A stretch of DNA of 64,000 nt from an uncultured Caldilineaceae bacterium (GCA_951813625.1 CATOTS010000022.1:62001-126000), one strand, 5' to 3'; numbered from the stretch's first letter, positions 24,767 through 34,352 are shown. Notes: generated by a model from the letters alone, not told the origin. A program made the numbers and translations.

Positions 24767-25735
24767 CTAGTCGTCGCCGTAAAACCTGAAGCGGCCGTGC
24801 ACCTCGTCATGACATTCTTTTTCGCCGTGCTCGACATCGTATTCGTACTCGACGCGGTTGCCGTTGGGGTCCTCGACCATGCGCAAGTGCCAGCGGTTGC
24901 CGCGGCGGGCGTGATCGCGGAAGTTGATTTCGGTCCAATTGCCGAGCGGCTCGCCAAAGTGTCTTTCGGGCGAAGAGCCCTCCGGCGCGAACTCATTTGA
25001 GCCAAAATGGTAGACCGTGCCGTCGCTCGCGGTGACGACCCAGTCGTCGAGGTCGTAACGGTTGCGGCCGCGGCCGCTGTTATTTGAGTGGTTGTGGTGG
25101 TGCCCGGTCCACTCCTGGGTGTGCTCGAACTTGAGGAAGCGTTCGGGGTCGGTGATCCAGCGGTTGTCGCGCTTCAGGATACGCGCGCCGACGCCGCCCA
25201 TATTCAAACTGTAAATGTTGGAGTCATTCGTGCGCGCGACATGACTGAGGCCACCCAGACTCCAGCCGAAGCCAACCCAGTCTGCCTGCGCCTTGTAGTC
25301 TGTCGCCCCGTACATACTCTCGAGGTCGTCGGCCACGCCGCTCGAATAGCTGAGGCTGAGGCCGGGCGCCATGCCGCCGAGGCCGGCGGGCGCGGCGATC
25401 GGAATGCTGATCTGCGCGTAGCCGGTGAACTCGTCGCTGCTGAAGACCGCGCTGCTGGGCAGCAGGTCGGCGCCTTCGGTCAGCTTCTCGCCCAGCCCCC
25501 ACTGGCTGAAACTGTCGACGCGCGCGACGAAGCGCTGCTCCTGCGCCCGGTAGCGGCTGACCACCGGCTGCCAGTTCTCGTCGCTGTTGGCGCGCGTGAA
25601 CAGCCCGATCCGGTTGGGATCGAGGCCCTGGGCGATGAGTGTGCGGGCGTCGAATACGAGCGTCGCGGGCGCGGATAATCTCTCCACGCGGCGGCTGCGC
25701 GCGGTCACGGCCTCGACGTCCCAGGCGCGCATCAT
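24767..25735 (-). pseudogene. SpvB-like N-terminal part of the RHS gene, separated by an in-frame TAG
   Basis: The 322 codons are in the same frame as the 1,445-codon RHS frame and end at a TAG (24767-24769) four codons before its ATG. The segment carries the SpvB/TcdB-type start: EFTGYAQISIPIAAPAGLGG, MAPGLSLSYSSGVADD and WVGFGWSLGG, preceded by a short domain ending VDSFSQWGLGEKL. Upstream of 25735 the frame lacks a convincing start. Instead, another frame at about 25770-25870 reads a membrane-anchor-like segment (LGLGMLSGLAIVLFALFYL), so a frameshift or junction may have removed the true N-terminus. Confidence 0.7.
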
Positions 25736-26866
25736 CGGCTTGCCGCCGGCCGGGGCCAGGTCCAGCTCCGTGACCGCGACGCGCGCAAATAGAAAAGGGC
25801 AAACAGAACGATGGCCAATCCGCTCAACATTCCCAACCCAAGACGATAAAGGATGGTCGGGGCCTTATGCGGTTCAAATCTTGGCTTCGCCCACGTGCCG
25901 CCAAGGCGCTGACGTCCTCGGTGGCCGCGGTTGCGCGGCGATGTGACGGGGGACAGATTTCGCAGCTGACGTCGGGCCAGGGGGAAAGATGCCTATCGTG
26001 AAAGTGCCTTCCCCCAAAGGAACTGATTTCTTGCGCTAAAGGCTCTTCAGTGCGTTGGAAGTTGGAAATAATCCAATCTGCTAGCCTGCAAAGCGGCCAT
26101 CGATTTTGTAGGCTTCTCTTGGACGCCTCCCCTACGAGAAGCCTTCCGTTGGGGATTCGACAGTGAAACGAAGGCGAAACGCCGGTTCCCTGACGGTTTG
26201 GAACGCTGCGCCACCATCAACAGATCGAAAATTGCCAAGCGAGAACTCAGAGGGTATTAGCCGGCCCCCAGGTTCACACGCAACCTCTCCCAGCGGCCCG
26301 GCTGGGATTCGGTCCAGTAACAATCTGGCAACACTGTTGTGGCAATCGAGACGTGGTCGGGGTTGTAGACGTAGGATCCACGCGTTTTGCAGGAGCGTCG
26401 GGCGAAAGAACAGCTGGCGCAGGTGAGTCCAAACCACTGGACGGCAGCGGCGAATGGAGGAGCCGTGACTCTCCGGTCGGCTTGGTCGGCCAGGAAGGGG
26501 ACATCGCCTGCGTTTTCCGAAAGAGTTCCCTATCTAGCGGGGCTGCTGCATTCACCAGGCGTCCCGAGGTATGCTGCTCATCAACTGCTTCCCGGTTGAC
26601 TTCGCCTGGCGCCGGCAGGACCAGCTGCTGCCGCAGGTCTACCGCCGCAAAGAGGGCCTGGGCCGCTGGCAGCGCACCGACAGCACCGGCTACGACTTCC
26701 CCGGCCGCTGCCTCCCACTTGTCGGCACGGGTGGCTGGTCAGCCGCCGAATGCACTGGCAACCCACCAACCGTTGCCTTCGTGTCAATTCGTGTCAATTC
26801 GTGGACAAACCGGAGAGGTAGAACGAATCATAGCTCTCCCTGCCGTGGGGGAAACAGCTAGAAGGC
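25736..26866. other. Gene-poor region with decayed sequence
   Basis: I see no intact gene in about 1.1 kb upstream of the RHS gene. A 9-bp-arm hairpin (aggcttctc at 26110-26118 with gagaagcct at 26136-26144) is present. A short RHS remnant on the plus strand (26590-26720) is listed separately. Other frames lack motifs. Confidence 0.55.
26590..26720 (+). pseudogene. RHS-repeat remnant on the plus strand
   Basis: The frame reading DQLLPQVYRRKEGLGRWQR followed by STGYDFPGR corresponds to DRLTQTYRRDGGQGRWQR and SIDYDFLGR of the main RHS protein (about residue 690 of the long frame), but lies on the opposite strand. Only about 40 codons can be followed. It is an inverted, decayed duplicate. Confidence 0.5.
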
Positions 26867-27079
26867 GTAACTACCAAGCCACATAAAGCATCCGTCTCGA
26901 CCCGCCTTCCATCCCCGCCGCCGTTCAGATTATCTGATTGTATATTCGGTTGGCCGCCGCCCCGTTGGATAAGCCGCGCCGTAGGAATGACAACATACTG
27001 TCGGTGAGCGCTGGTTTTGGAGGGGGGCGTTGCGGGGGGAGTCCCCCCGCACAAGGGAGGGCCGCAGGCCCGACCGTCC
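26867..27079 (-). mobile_element. MITE-like element, family A copy 3 (truncated)
   Basis: It begins gtaactacc at 26867 and follows copy 2 through the palindrome end, the ccgttggataagccgc and ctgtcggtgagcgctgg segments and the double-hairpin core (27015-27079). It then stops at cgaccgtcc. The second inverted repeat and the gcgaaggtgttttctc segment are missing, so it is about 100 bp short. Confidence 0.75.
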
Positions 27080-27301
27080 AAACTGCAGTGGCCAGTGGTC
27101 AGTTGCCAGTTGCCAGGAACTGCAGGGGGCGGTGCTCCCCGGTAGAACGCGCGAACGGCTGGCGACGCGCACACACGGCCGCATAGGCACGCTGGCGTTG
27201 GCGATACGCTGGAAACGCGCAGGCACGGTGGCGGGGCGCTGGGCCGCTGGTTACGCAGGGCTGCCTTAGAACCCACATCTGGCGGCGTGTGGAGGGGTGT
27301 C

Positions 27302-27480
27302 AGGGGGGCGTTGCGGGGGGAGTCCCCCCGCACAAGGGAGGGCCGAAGGCCCGACCGTCCAAAAGGATTCAGGAAAGCGTATTCTTCCACTCTGGCACAG
27401 AATGGACCGCGGACCGGCCATGACGCAGTTGCTACCCGAGGCATGGGAATCTGTATCCCCATTATGAACTGCACCCCGCT
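27302..27480 (+). repeat. Interspersed repeat, family B copy 1
   Basis: It starts with the double-hairpin core (27302-27360) and continues with a flank that differs from family A: aggattcaggaaagcg, gcggaccggccatgacg, cccgaggcatgggaatctgt and gaactgcacccc. The same order is found in reverse complement at 50432-50600. It is non-coding. Confidence 0.7.
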
Positions 27481-27599
27481 CCCAGGCAGACCGCGCTCGG
27501 CTTTGCAATGCGTTTGCTCTGCTGGTAGGATTTTCCGTATCGCGGCTGCCTCCAGCTTTGAATCCCGTCTGCCAAGCGACGCCAAGGAGAATAGACAAC

Positions 27600-29861
27600 G
27601 TGAGCACCCTCTATTTCGAGAAGCTGTCCCAGTACGATCGCATTGCCGAGCCGGTCTCCGTCAGCATCCCCTTCAGCAAGGGCAAACTGCCCAACGTTGA
27701 CCAGTTTGTTGTCGAGGATGGCGGCGAGACCCTGCCCTCCCATCGACGCGCCCTGGCGCGTTGGGCGGATGGCAGCGTCAAGTGGATGCTGGTCCACTTC
27801 CAGCCGGACCTGCCGGGAAATCTCTCCAAGACGGTCGGCTTTCGCATCGCGTCCGGTACTGACAGCGCGCCCTCGCCACAGCCGGAACAGGCGGTGCGAG
27901 TTTCAGAGGAGGAGGACGGTCTTGTGGTCGACACCGGGCCATTGCGGTTTCACGTGCCGCGCGCCGGATTTCTGCCTGTGCAGGATGTGGTCCTGGAAGG
28001 CGTTCATACCTGGCCGGCGCCCTTCGCCGGCTTTCAGATGGAGACCGACGCCGGCGCAGCCGACAGCAGCCGCGGCGCGGTGGAGCTGGAGGTCGAAGAG
28101 GCAGGACCGCTGCGCGCGGTCATACTGGTGCGCGGGCGTCACTTGAAGGCGGACGGCAGCCAGTTTCTGGCGCTGCACGGCCGCATCACCGCGTACGCCG
28201 GCAAGGCATACATCGAAATCGAGCACCAGTTCCTGCACACGCTCGACCTGGAGCAGGTGACCTTGCAGGGCCTGCGCCTGGAGTTCGCCCCTGCTCGAAA
28301 TGGAGCAGACAGGCCCCAACTTGCCCTGGGAGAAGGCTGGTACCGGACCGCCATCCAGGAAAGCGACAACGAAGTCTCGCAGACGCTGGATACGGAGGCA
28401 ATGCTGTATCAGTCGAACGAGCATTTCATCGATTCCTACTACGGCGATTTCTGGTGCGACTGGCGCGACACGCGGGGCGGCCTCTGTCTCTCCATCCACC
28501 AGGCCCATCAGAACTTTCCCAAGGGGCTGCACGGCCACGACGAGGGCATCGCCTGCTGGCTCTATCCTGCCGGAGAACCGCCGGCGCCGGTCCTGCAGGG
28601 GATGGCGAAGACGCACCGCATCCAGCTCCACTTTCATGGACCGGATACGCCTCTCGACCAGCTGAGCCAGCGCAGCTTGCAGTTTCAGCTGCCCGATCGG
28701 CCTTCGCTACCGGTCGACTGGTACCGCGACAACAATCCCTGGATCGAGACCTTCTTCCCGGAGAAGCTGCCGCGGCGTCTTTTCACCGACCTGAACAATC
28801 TCCATGACGGACGTCCCAAAGCGCTGGGCATGATGCACTTCGGCGACGCGCCCGATTCAGGCTACACCAACCAGGGACGCGGCGGCGGCGAAAACGTATG
28901 GGTAAACAACGAATATGACCGCCCGCACGCCTGCATGCTCTACTATGCGCTCAGCGGCCAGCGCCGTGCGCTCGATTCGGCCCTCGTTTCGGCCCGCCAC
29001 TGGCTCGACGTGGACTTCTGCCACCATCATCCGGACCCTCTGATCGACGGCGGGCTGCGCATCCATACGCGTTACCACGCCACGGGCAGGTGCACACCTT
29101 CACACGAGTGGACCGAAGGCTTCCTGGACTACTATTTTCTCACCGGCCGGCGCGAGAGCCTGGACGTTGCGATCTCGGTCGGCGAGAACATCCTGCGTCA
29201 CATGGAATTGCCGAGCATGAACCAGCCGGGTGAGGCAACAGTGCGCGAGGGAGGATGGGCCATTCGCGCCTATGTCGGCTTGTGGCTGGGAACGGGAGAC
29301 CAGCGCTGGCGCGACGAGGCCCAGCGGCTGGTGGAGATGTTCCTGGACTGGCACGACCAGTTTGGCGCGCTGCTGGCGCCCTATACCAGTCACACGATGC
29401 CGCGCGTGCCCTTCATGATCTCACTGACCGTCAACTCCTTTGCCCGCTACCTGCTGATCGATGACGACGAGCGGGTCAAGCGGCTGATCGTGGCGGTGAT
29501 GGACGACCTGATCGAGCACTGCCTCGGACCTGACGGCGTCTTCTACTACAAGGAACTGCCCTCGCTCCAGACCAGCGCGCCGACACCTCACGTATTGGAG
29601 GCACTGACCTATGCCTGGCGAATCACCGGCGAAGAGCGATATCTGCGCGTCGCAGCCAATACGTTCGCTGCACTGACGGCCAATCTGGAAGGCAGGGAAG
29701 GCGGTCCAAAATTTGCCGACCCGTCCGGCGCGGTCATTGCCGGTGTCGGGGGCGGCCGAATCTTCGCCGACAAGTACACGTCGCTTATTCTCTACGCCGG
29801 CGCGGCCGCGCCGTTGGGACTGCTCGACTGGTATGAGTATCCCTATCCCGGCGCAAACTGA
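27600..29861 (+). CDS. PL26/YetA-like exo-rhamnogalacturonan-lyase family protein
   Basis: A 753-residue protein starting at GTG 27600, with AAGGAG 11 nt upstream; the ATG at 27558 has no ribosome site. The N-terminal domain (residues about 8-110) opens with EPVSVSIPFSKGKLPN and LPSHRRALARWADGSVKWML, the RIFT-barrel pattern of PcRGLX/YetA proteins. A beta-sandwich follows, then an (alpha/alpha)-barrel-like region with RGGGENVWVNNEYDRPHACM, HEWTEGFLDYYFLTGR and HTMPRVPFMISL. The family includes a characterised exo-rhamnogalacturonan lyase. There is no signal peptide, so it would act on imported oligosaccharide in the cytoplasm. Downstream plus-strand genes for glycosidase-like proteins support a polysaccharide-use role. 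The substrate is inferred. Confidence 0.8.
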   Translation: MSTLYFEKLSQYDRIAEPVSVSIPFSKGKLPNVDQFVVEDGGETLPSHRRALARWADGSVKWMLVHFQPDLPGNLSKTVGFRIASGTDSAPSPQPEQAVRVSEEEDGLVVDTGPLRFHVPRAGFLPVQDVVLEGVHTWPAPFAGFQMETDAGAADSSRGAVELEVEEAGPLRAVILVRGRHLKADGSQFLALHGRITAYAGKAYIEIEHQFLHTLDLEQVTLQGLRLEFAPARNGADRPQLALGEGWYRTAIQESDNEVSQTLDTEAMLYQSNEHFIDSYYGDFWCDWRDTRGGLCLSIHQAHQNFPKGLHGHDEGIACWLYPAGEPPAPVLQGMAKTHRIQLHFHGPDTPLDQLSQRSLQFQLPDRPSLPVDWYRDNNPWIETFFPEKLPRRLFTDLNNLHDGRPKALGMMHFGDAPDSGYTNQGRGGGENVWVNNEYDRPHACMLYYALSGQRRALDSALVSARHWLDVDFCHHHPDPLIDGGLRIHTRYHATGRCTPSHEWTEGFLDYYFLTGRRESLDVAISVGENILRHMELPSMNQPGEATVREGGWAIRAYVGLWLGTGDQRWRDEAQRLVEMFLDWHDQFGALLAPYTSHTMPRVPFMISLTVNSFARYLLIDDDERVKRLIVAVMDDLIEHCLGPDGVFYYKELPSLQTSAPTPHVLEALTYAWRITGEERYLRVAANTFAALTANLEGREGGPKFADPSGAVIAGVGGGRIFADKYTSLILYAGAAAPLGLLDWYEYPYPGAN

Positions 29862-30000
29862 GCGGACGCGAGCATAGCGCAGCCAACCCTATGTCAGTTC
29901 AGAGAGAACGCGTCCTGCCGCGCTCCGTGGCGGCCAGGGCGTAGCCTTGCCAACTGCCGTTCTTTCGCTGATTCACTCTCGCCCAAAAAGACAGTAGGCC

Positions 30001-31938
30001 ATGGCACAGAGACTTCGATTCCTCTTGTCGTTCGATTTCGTCCTGGCTACAGCTCTAATGGCGTTGGCGGGCTATATGCGCTTTGCCCGCCTTGATGTTG
30101 CCTCCTTCAATTTTGACGAAGCCCGAGCCCTCGAATTGGCGGCGGACATCTTGGAGAAGGACCCCTTTACGGCAAGAGGTCTTCCCTCCTCCGTCGGTAT
30201 TGTGAATTCGGCGGCCTTTCCTTACCTGCTGACGATTCCGCAGCTATTCAGTTCAAGTCCTCTCTGGGCAACTGGATTCATCGCTTTTCTCAACACATTG
30301 GGGGTGGGGGGTTGCTACGTCTTGGCACGATGCTGGTTTGGCCTTGGCCCTGCGGTTATCGCGACCTCTCTATATGCCACAAATCCCTGGGCTGTAAACT
30401 TTTCGCGCAAGGTCTGGGCCCAGAATGTCCTTTCAACATTTACAGTTGCAATTCTGTTCTGTCTATTCCTGTATCAAAAGGGTCGACGTCCCTGGTGGGG
30501 TGTTGCCGCGATGCTGGTATGGGCGGTCGCCATCCAGATCCATTTTTCCGCAGCTGCGCTCCTGCCTTTAATGGCTGTTTCGCTCGTTTCCGGTTTGAAT
30601 CGCGAAAATATGCTCAAGGTTCTCAGCGGCATCCTGCTGTTTCTGGCAGCATTTGCCCCGGTATATTTCGGAGACACGGGAGGCAGCTGGAACAGATTGC
30701 CTGAAGTGTTGTCAAGAAGCAGGTTTGATATGAGCTCTTGGCGGCTGACGCTAGAGCTAATCATGGGAGGGGGGGGTCCTGCGTCAGTTGCCGTTCGAAT
30801 TATCCCCTTCCTGGCGGCTGCCGGAGCAATCAATATTGTTGACTCTCTGCTGAGATGGCCTCACCGAGAAGATGGTAAATGGCACCGAATGGTGATCCTT
30901 ATGGCGTCGGTCTCTGCGCCGCTCGTGTTTATGTTCCGACCGGGGGGGCAACTGTACGTTTACTATCTCCTGACGGTTTGGCCGGCATCGCTCATTGCGG
31001 TTGGGATCCTGTTCGGCGACGCGGCTGACCTGGTCCGTCGTTTCAGCGCAGGCAGGAAGTTAGCGCTGGCTGCGTTTTGGGCCGTACCCGTCGTCTGGCT
31101 GCTCGTCCTGGCTTCGACCCGGTTATCCAGTCAAGTTCAATCACTGCGTCTTGCCGGTAGTGGCGAAGGAATGACGGTGGGACGAGTCAATGAGATAGTC
31201 GATTCAGTTCATTCCATTCAGGTAACCGGCGACGTGTACCTGGTCAACCTTTCGCTTCACCTTTCGGCAGCGTTGCGTTATACAATGCGCGATCAGTATC
31301 ATGTGCGAGAATCCCTCTCGCGCGAATCGGAGTCAGTGGCGATTCGCCGGCAACCCACAGTTCTGATTTTCAGGGCTGAAGATAACGCGATTATCGAGGA
31401 AATCGAATCGAGAATCGCGGGCCGATTGGTCCGGCGGATTTCATTTGAAGGCGACAGCCGAATCTTGTTGCTATACCAGGTGGACTACGAAGACGCGCTC
31501 GAACAATGTCAGCAAACACCTACGGCGGGATTGACATTCGACGGGCAAGTGACGCTTGCAGGCGTGCATCTGCAACGCATTGACAACGGAGACGTTATCG
31601 TCACAAACTGTTGGCGGATCCAACAGAAGCCCGGCGACTTGTCCGATCAACTGAAAGTCTTCAATCATCTGGTTGATGGCGACGGCGAAAAGATTACCCA
31701 GGCCGACGGCCTCGGACTCGTGCCGTCGCAGTGGCGAGAGGGCGATATCCTCCTGAACTATTACCTGATGCCGATTCCGGCCGACATACCGGATGGCGAA
31801 TACAATCTGTTGACCGGCATGTACTGGTTCGACACCAGTCGCCGCGTTCCAATCTCACAGGATGGCCATTTCGCTGAACAGGCGCAAACAGGACCATACA
31901 TTTTTGAGAAAGGAGTCTTCCAGCGAGATGGTCCCTGA
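30001..31938 (+). CDS. Integral membrane glycosyltransferase-like protein (GT39/ArnT type)
   Basis: A 645-residue protein with about ten hydrophobic segments in the first 370 residues and a soluble C-terminal part. The first loop has FNFDEARALELAADIL, where the Asp-Glu pair matches the catalytic acidic motif of GT-C enzymes that use polyprenyl-phosphate sugars. The segment LYATNPWAVNFSRKVWAQN is also typical of the family. The C-terminal part (about 380-645) looks like an extracytoplasmic beta-rich domain. It stands alone 139 nt after the YetA-like gene; the ribosome site is weak. It probably glycosylates a lipid or cell-envelope polymer. The acceptor is unknown. Confidence 0.75.
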   Translation: MAQRLRFLLSFDFVLATALMALAGYMRFARLDVASFNFDEARALELAADILEKDPFTARGLPSSVGIVNSAAFPYLLTIPQLFSSSPLWATGFIAFLNTLGVGGCYVLARCWFGLGPAVIATSLYATNPWAVNFSRKVWAQNVLSTFTVAILFCLFLYQKGRRPWWGVAAMLVWAVAIQIHFSAAALLPLMAVSLVSGLNRENMLKVLSGILLFLAAFAPVYFGDTGGSWNRLPEVLSRSRFDMSSWRLTLELIMGGGGPASVAVRIIPFLAAAGAINIVDSLLRWPHREDGKWHRMVILMASVSAPLVFMFRPGGQLYVYYLLTVWPASLIAVGILFGDAADLVRRFSAGRKLALAAFWAVPVVWLLVLASTRLSSQVQSLRLAGSGEGMTVGRVNEIVDSVHSIQVTGDVYLVNLSLHLSAALRYTMRDQYHVRESLSRESESVAIRRQPTVLIFRAEDNAIIEEIESRIAGRLVRRISFEGDSRILLLYQVDYEDALEQCQQTPTAGLTFDGQVTLAGVHLQRIDNGDVIVTNCWRIQQKPGDLSDQLKVFNHLVDGDGEKITQADGLGLVPSQWREGDILLNYYLMPIPADIPDGEYNLLTGMYWFDTSRRVPISQDGHFAEQAQTGPYIFEKGVFQRDGP

Positions 31939-31977
31939 ATTGACGCTTCCTTCCTGTGCGCTACCAACAATTGAGCG

Positions 31978-32898
31978 ATGAGAGCAGTTCGTTTTCCTGG
32001 CAACCCAATCATCACACCTGCGCTGCACGAATCGATCGGCGCGAACATCAACGGGCCCTCGCTGCTGCGCGTTCCGGAGTGGCTGCCGGACCCCCTGGGT
32101 CGGTATTATCTCTACTTTGCCCATCACCAGGGCGGATTCATCCGCCTCGCCTATGCCGACGATTTGGCGGGTCCGTGGACTGTCCACGCGCCCGGCACGC
32201 TGCGGCTGGAGCAAACGCCCTGCTACCACCACATCGCCAGCCCCGATCTCCATCTTGATGCCGAGAACCGACGCATTCTCATGTACTACCACGGGCCGAA
32301 AGTGCGTCCCGCAGAGATGGACAACGACCCGCTCTGGCAGAAGTTTCCCTTTCTGGAAGGGCAGCGTTCTTTCCTCGCTTACTCCCAGGACGGCTTAGAA
32401 TTCAGTTCTGACGACGAAATCCTCGGGCCCAGCTACTTTCGCGTCTTCCGCTATCCAAATACAGGCGACGGCTGGGTCTACGCGCTGAGCATGCCCGGCA
32501 TTCTCCTGCGCAGCCGCGACGGGCATACCGATTTTGAAGCGGGGCCGGTCCTTTTTGACTGCAGCCAGAGGCATACGGCCCTCCTCGTGCGCGGCGACAA
32601 GCTCTATGTCTTCTACTCTTGCGCCGGGGATTGCCCCGAGCACATCCTCTGCGCGACGGTTGATCTCCGCCCGGACTGGATGGCATGGAAGGCGTCCGAT
32701 CCGTCTTCGATTCTGAGCCCTGAGACGGATTACGAAGGCGGCAATCTGTCTCTCGAGGCCTCGCGGCGGGGCGCCGTTCACGAACCGGTGCGGCAGCTGC
32801 GCGATCCAGCCATTTACGAGGAGGACGGTCGCGTCTATCTGCTCTACACTGTCGCCGGTGAGCGCGGCATCGCAATCGCCGAACTCCTCTTTGATTGA
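31978..32898 (+). CDS. Glycoside hydrolase-like beta-propeller protein (GH43-like)
   Basis: A 306-residue protein with five-blade-propeller-style repeats: NINGPSLLRVPEWLPDPLG, YYLYFAHHQGGFIRLAYADD, YHHIASPDLHLDAENRRILM, SFLAYSQDGLEFS and RQLRDPAIYEEDGRVYLLYT. The pattern SPDLHLD with a downstream blade acid and R-D-P-A resembles GH43/GH32-type or GH130-like enzymes, but I cannot assign the catalytic triad with certainty. There is no signal peptide. It is 39 nt after the membrane glycosyltransferase gene. A role in cleaving arabinose, xylose or mannoside units is plausible; non-enzymatic binding cannot be excluded. Confidence 0.72.
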   Translation: MRAVRFPGNPIITPALHESIGANINGPSLLRVPEWLPDPLGRYYLYFAHHQGGFIRLAYADDLAGPWTVHAPGTLRLEQTPCYHHIASPDLHLDAENRRILMYYHGPKVRPAEMDNDPLWQKFPFLEGQRSFLAYSQDGLEFSSDDEILGPSYFRVFRYPNTGDGWVYALSMPGILLRSRDGHTDFEAGPVLFDCSQRHTALLVRGDKLYVFYSCAGDCPEHILCATVDLRPDWMAWKASDPSSILSPETDYEGGNLSLEASRRGAVHEPVRQLRDPAIYEEDGRVYLLYTVAGERGIAIAELLFD

Positions 32899-32915
32899 CC
32901 TCTGCGCGGGCGGAC

Positions 32916-33005
32916 TGCTACAATGCCAACAGTTCCAAAGCGGACAGCTACAGTGCGAACAGCTACAGAACGAATAGCTACAGTGCGAACAGCAACTTCC
33001 GCTTG
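32916..33005 (+). repeat. 15-bp direct repeat array upstream of the thioredoxin-reductase fusion gene
   Basis: Six adjacent 15-bp units, of which three are close: agctacagtgcgaac (32946), agctacagaacgaat (32961) and agctacagtgcgaac (32976), flanked by diverged units from 32916. In the frame of the following gene they would encode a five-residue repeat (SYSAN-SYRTN-SYSAN). The ribosome site and ATG at 33102 lie after them, so they are probably leader DNA. Confidence 0.65.
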
Positions 33006-33101
33006 CGTGAACTCTCTCGCTCCTGCGGCTTGCGGGACAGATGCGCGAACTGGCTCGCAGTCAACGTTCAGGACCGGCAAAAGCCGGCTGGAAGGATTTC
33101 C

Positions 33102-34352
33102 ATGCCCGATTCATCGACCGACATCGTCGTCTACGGCGCCTTTTGGTGCCCGGACTGCCGCCGCAGCAAACAGTTTCTCGGCGAACATCAGATTCCATAT
33201 CAGTGGGTGAACATCGAAGAGGACGCGGACGCCGAACAGCGGGTCATCGCGATGAACGATGGCAGACGCATCATACCCACCATCGTCTTCGCCGACGGTT
33301 CCCGGCTCGTCGAACCGAGCAACGCCGAGCTGGCCGCAAAACTGGGTCTGAAAACGACGGCCACCCGCCAACACTACCCGGTGATCGTTGTCGGCGGCGG
33401 ACCTGCCGGCTTGACCGCGGCGCTGTACCTGGCGCGTGAAGGTGTCGACATCCTCATCATCGAGCGCGCCGCCTTCGGCGGCCAGGCCGCGACCACCGAA
33501 AAATTGGATAATCTGCCCGGCTTTCCGGACGGTGTCGATGGCTTTGACTTTGCGCAGAGGCTGCGGGCCCAGGCCGAACGGTTTGGCGTTGAACTGCTTC
33601 AAGCCCAGGATGTCGCCACAATACATCGCCAGGACAACTATCACCGCGTCGAAACCGCGGCCGGCGATGAGTACAATGCCCAGGCTGTCCTGATCGCCAC
33701 CGGCAGCCGCTACCGCCGCTTGAATGTGGCCGGCGAAAACGACTATCTCGGCGCCGGCGTTCACTTCTGTGCTACCTGCGACGGCCCCTTCTACAGAAAC
33801 AGAGAGGTGGCCGTGATAGGCGGCGGCAACAGCGCGGCGGAAGAAAGCCTGCTGCTGACGAAATTCGCCGACAGGGTAACCATCCTGGTACGCGGCCCCG
33901 AGCTGACCGCCAGCCAGGTCGTCCAGGAGTCGGTGCTGACCAATGGGCAGATCGAGGTGAAATGGAATACGGAGGTGCAGGAATTTCTCGGCGCCAGGGC
34001 GCAATTGAACGGGCTGCGGCTATGGAATAGCCAGGCCGAGGCCGAGTCGCACATGTCCGTGGATGGCGCTTTCGTCTTTATCGGTCTCCAGCCAAATACG
34101 GGTTTCCTGGAGGGGACCGGTGTGCGCCTGAACCGGTGGGGCTTCATCGAAACCGGGCATAGCCTTACACACGAATCGGACGAGCGCCCGCCTCTCTTTG
34201 TAGACCGTGATCCTGCCGCGCTGGAGTCGAGTGTCCCTGGTCTCTTTGCCGCCGGAGACGCGCGCGCCGATAGCACGAAACAGGTCGCTTCGGCCGCTGG
34301 TGAGGGCGCAACCGCGGCCCTTTTGATTCGTGACTACCTGAGAACGGTCTGA
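33102..34352 (+). CDS. Glutaredoxin-like domain fused to thioredoxin reductase
   Basis: A 416-residue fusion. Residues 1-82 form a glutaredoxin-like domain with W-C16-P-D-C19, TIVFADGSRLVEPS and the cis-Pro loop RIIPT. Residues 90-416 are an NAD(P)H-flavin thioredoxin reductase: FAD site VIVVGGGPAGLTAALY, the redox pair C223-A-T-C226 in HFCATCDGPF, NADPH site VIGGGNSAAEES and the C-terminal FAD motif PGLFAAGDARADSTKQ. It would pass electrons from NADPH through its own glutaredoxin domain to substrates such as peroxiredoxins. The start at 33102 follows GGAAGGA; an in-frame extension to 32895 only covers the 15-bp repeats. A late insert (DERPPLFVDRDPAALESS) before the FAD motif is unusual. Confidence 0.92.
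   Translation: MPDSSTDIVVYGAFWCPDCRRSKQFLGEHQIPYQWVNIEEDADAEQRVIAMNDGRRIIPTIVFADGSRLVEPSNAELAAKLGLKTTATRQHYPVIVVGGGPAGLTAALYLAREGVDILIIERAAFGGQAATTEKLDNLPGFPDGVDGFDFAQRLRAQAERFGVELLQAQDVATIHRQDNYHRVETAAGDEYNAQAVLIATGSRYRRLNVAGENDYLGAGVHFCATCDGPFYRNREVAVIGGGNSAAEESLLLTKFADRVTILVRGPELTASQVVQESVLTNGQIEVKWNTEVQEFLGARAQLNGLRLWNSQAEAESHMSVDGAFVFIGLQPNTGFLEGTGVRLNRWGFIETGHSLTHESDERPPLFVDRDPAALESSVPGLFAAGDARADSTKQVASAAGEGATAALLIRDYLRTV

Noticed and set aside
23264..25000. Long plus-strand open frame of 578 codons opposite the RHS gene
   Set aside because: It is antisense to the strongly conserved RHS frame, has a composition rich in Val, Ala and Arg from GC-rich codon mirrors, and shows no domain or ribosome site.
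32895..33101. Longer N-terminus of the thioredoxin-reductase fusion including SYSAN repeats
   Set aside because: The open frame starts in the preceding gene's tail without a ribosome site; the ATG at 33102 has GGAAGGA and begins the glutaredoxin fold properly.
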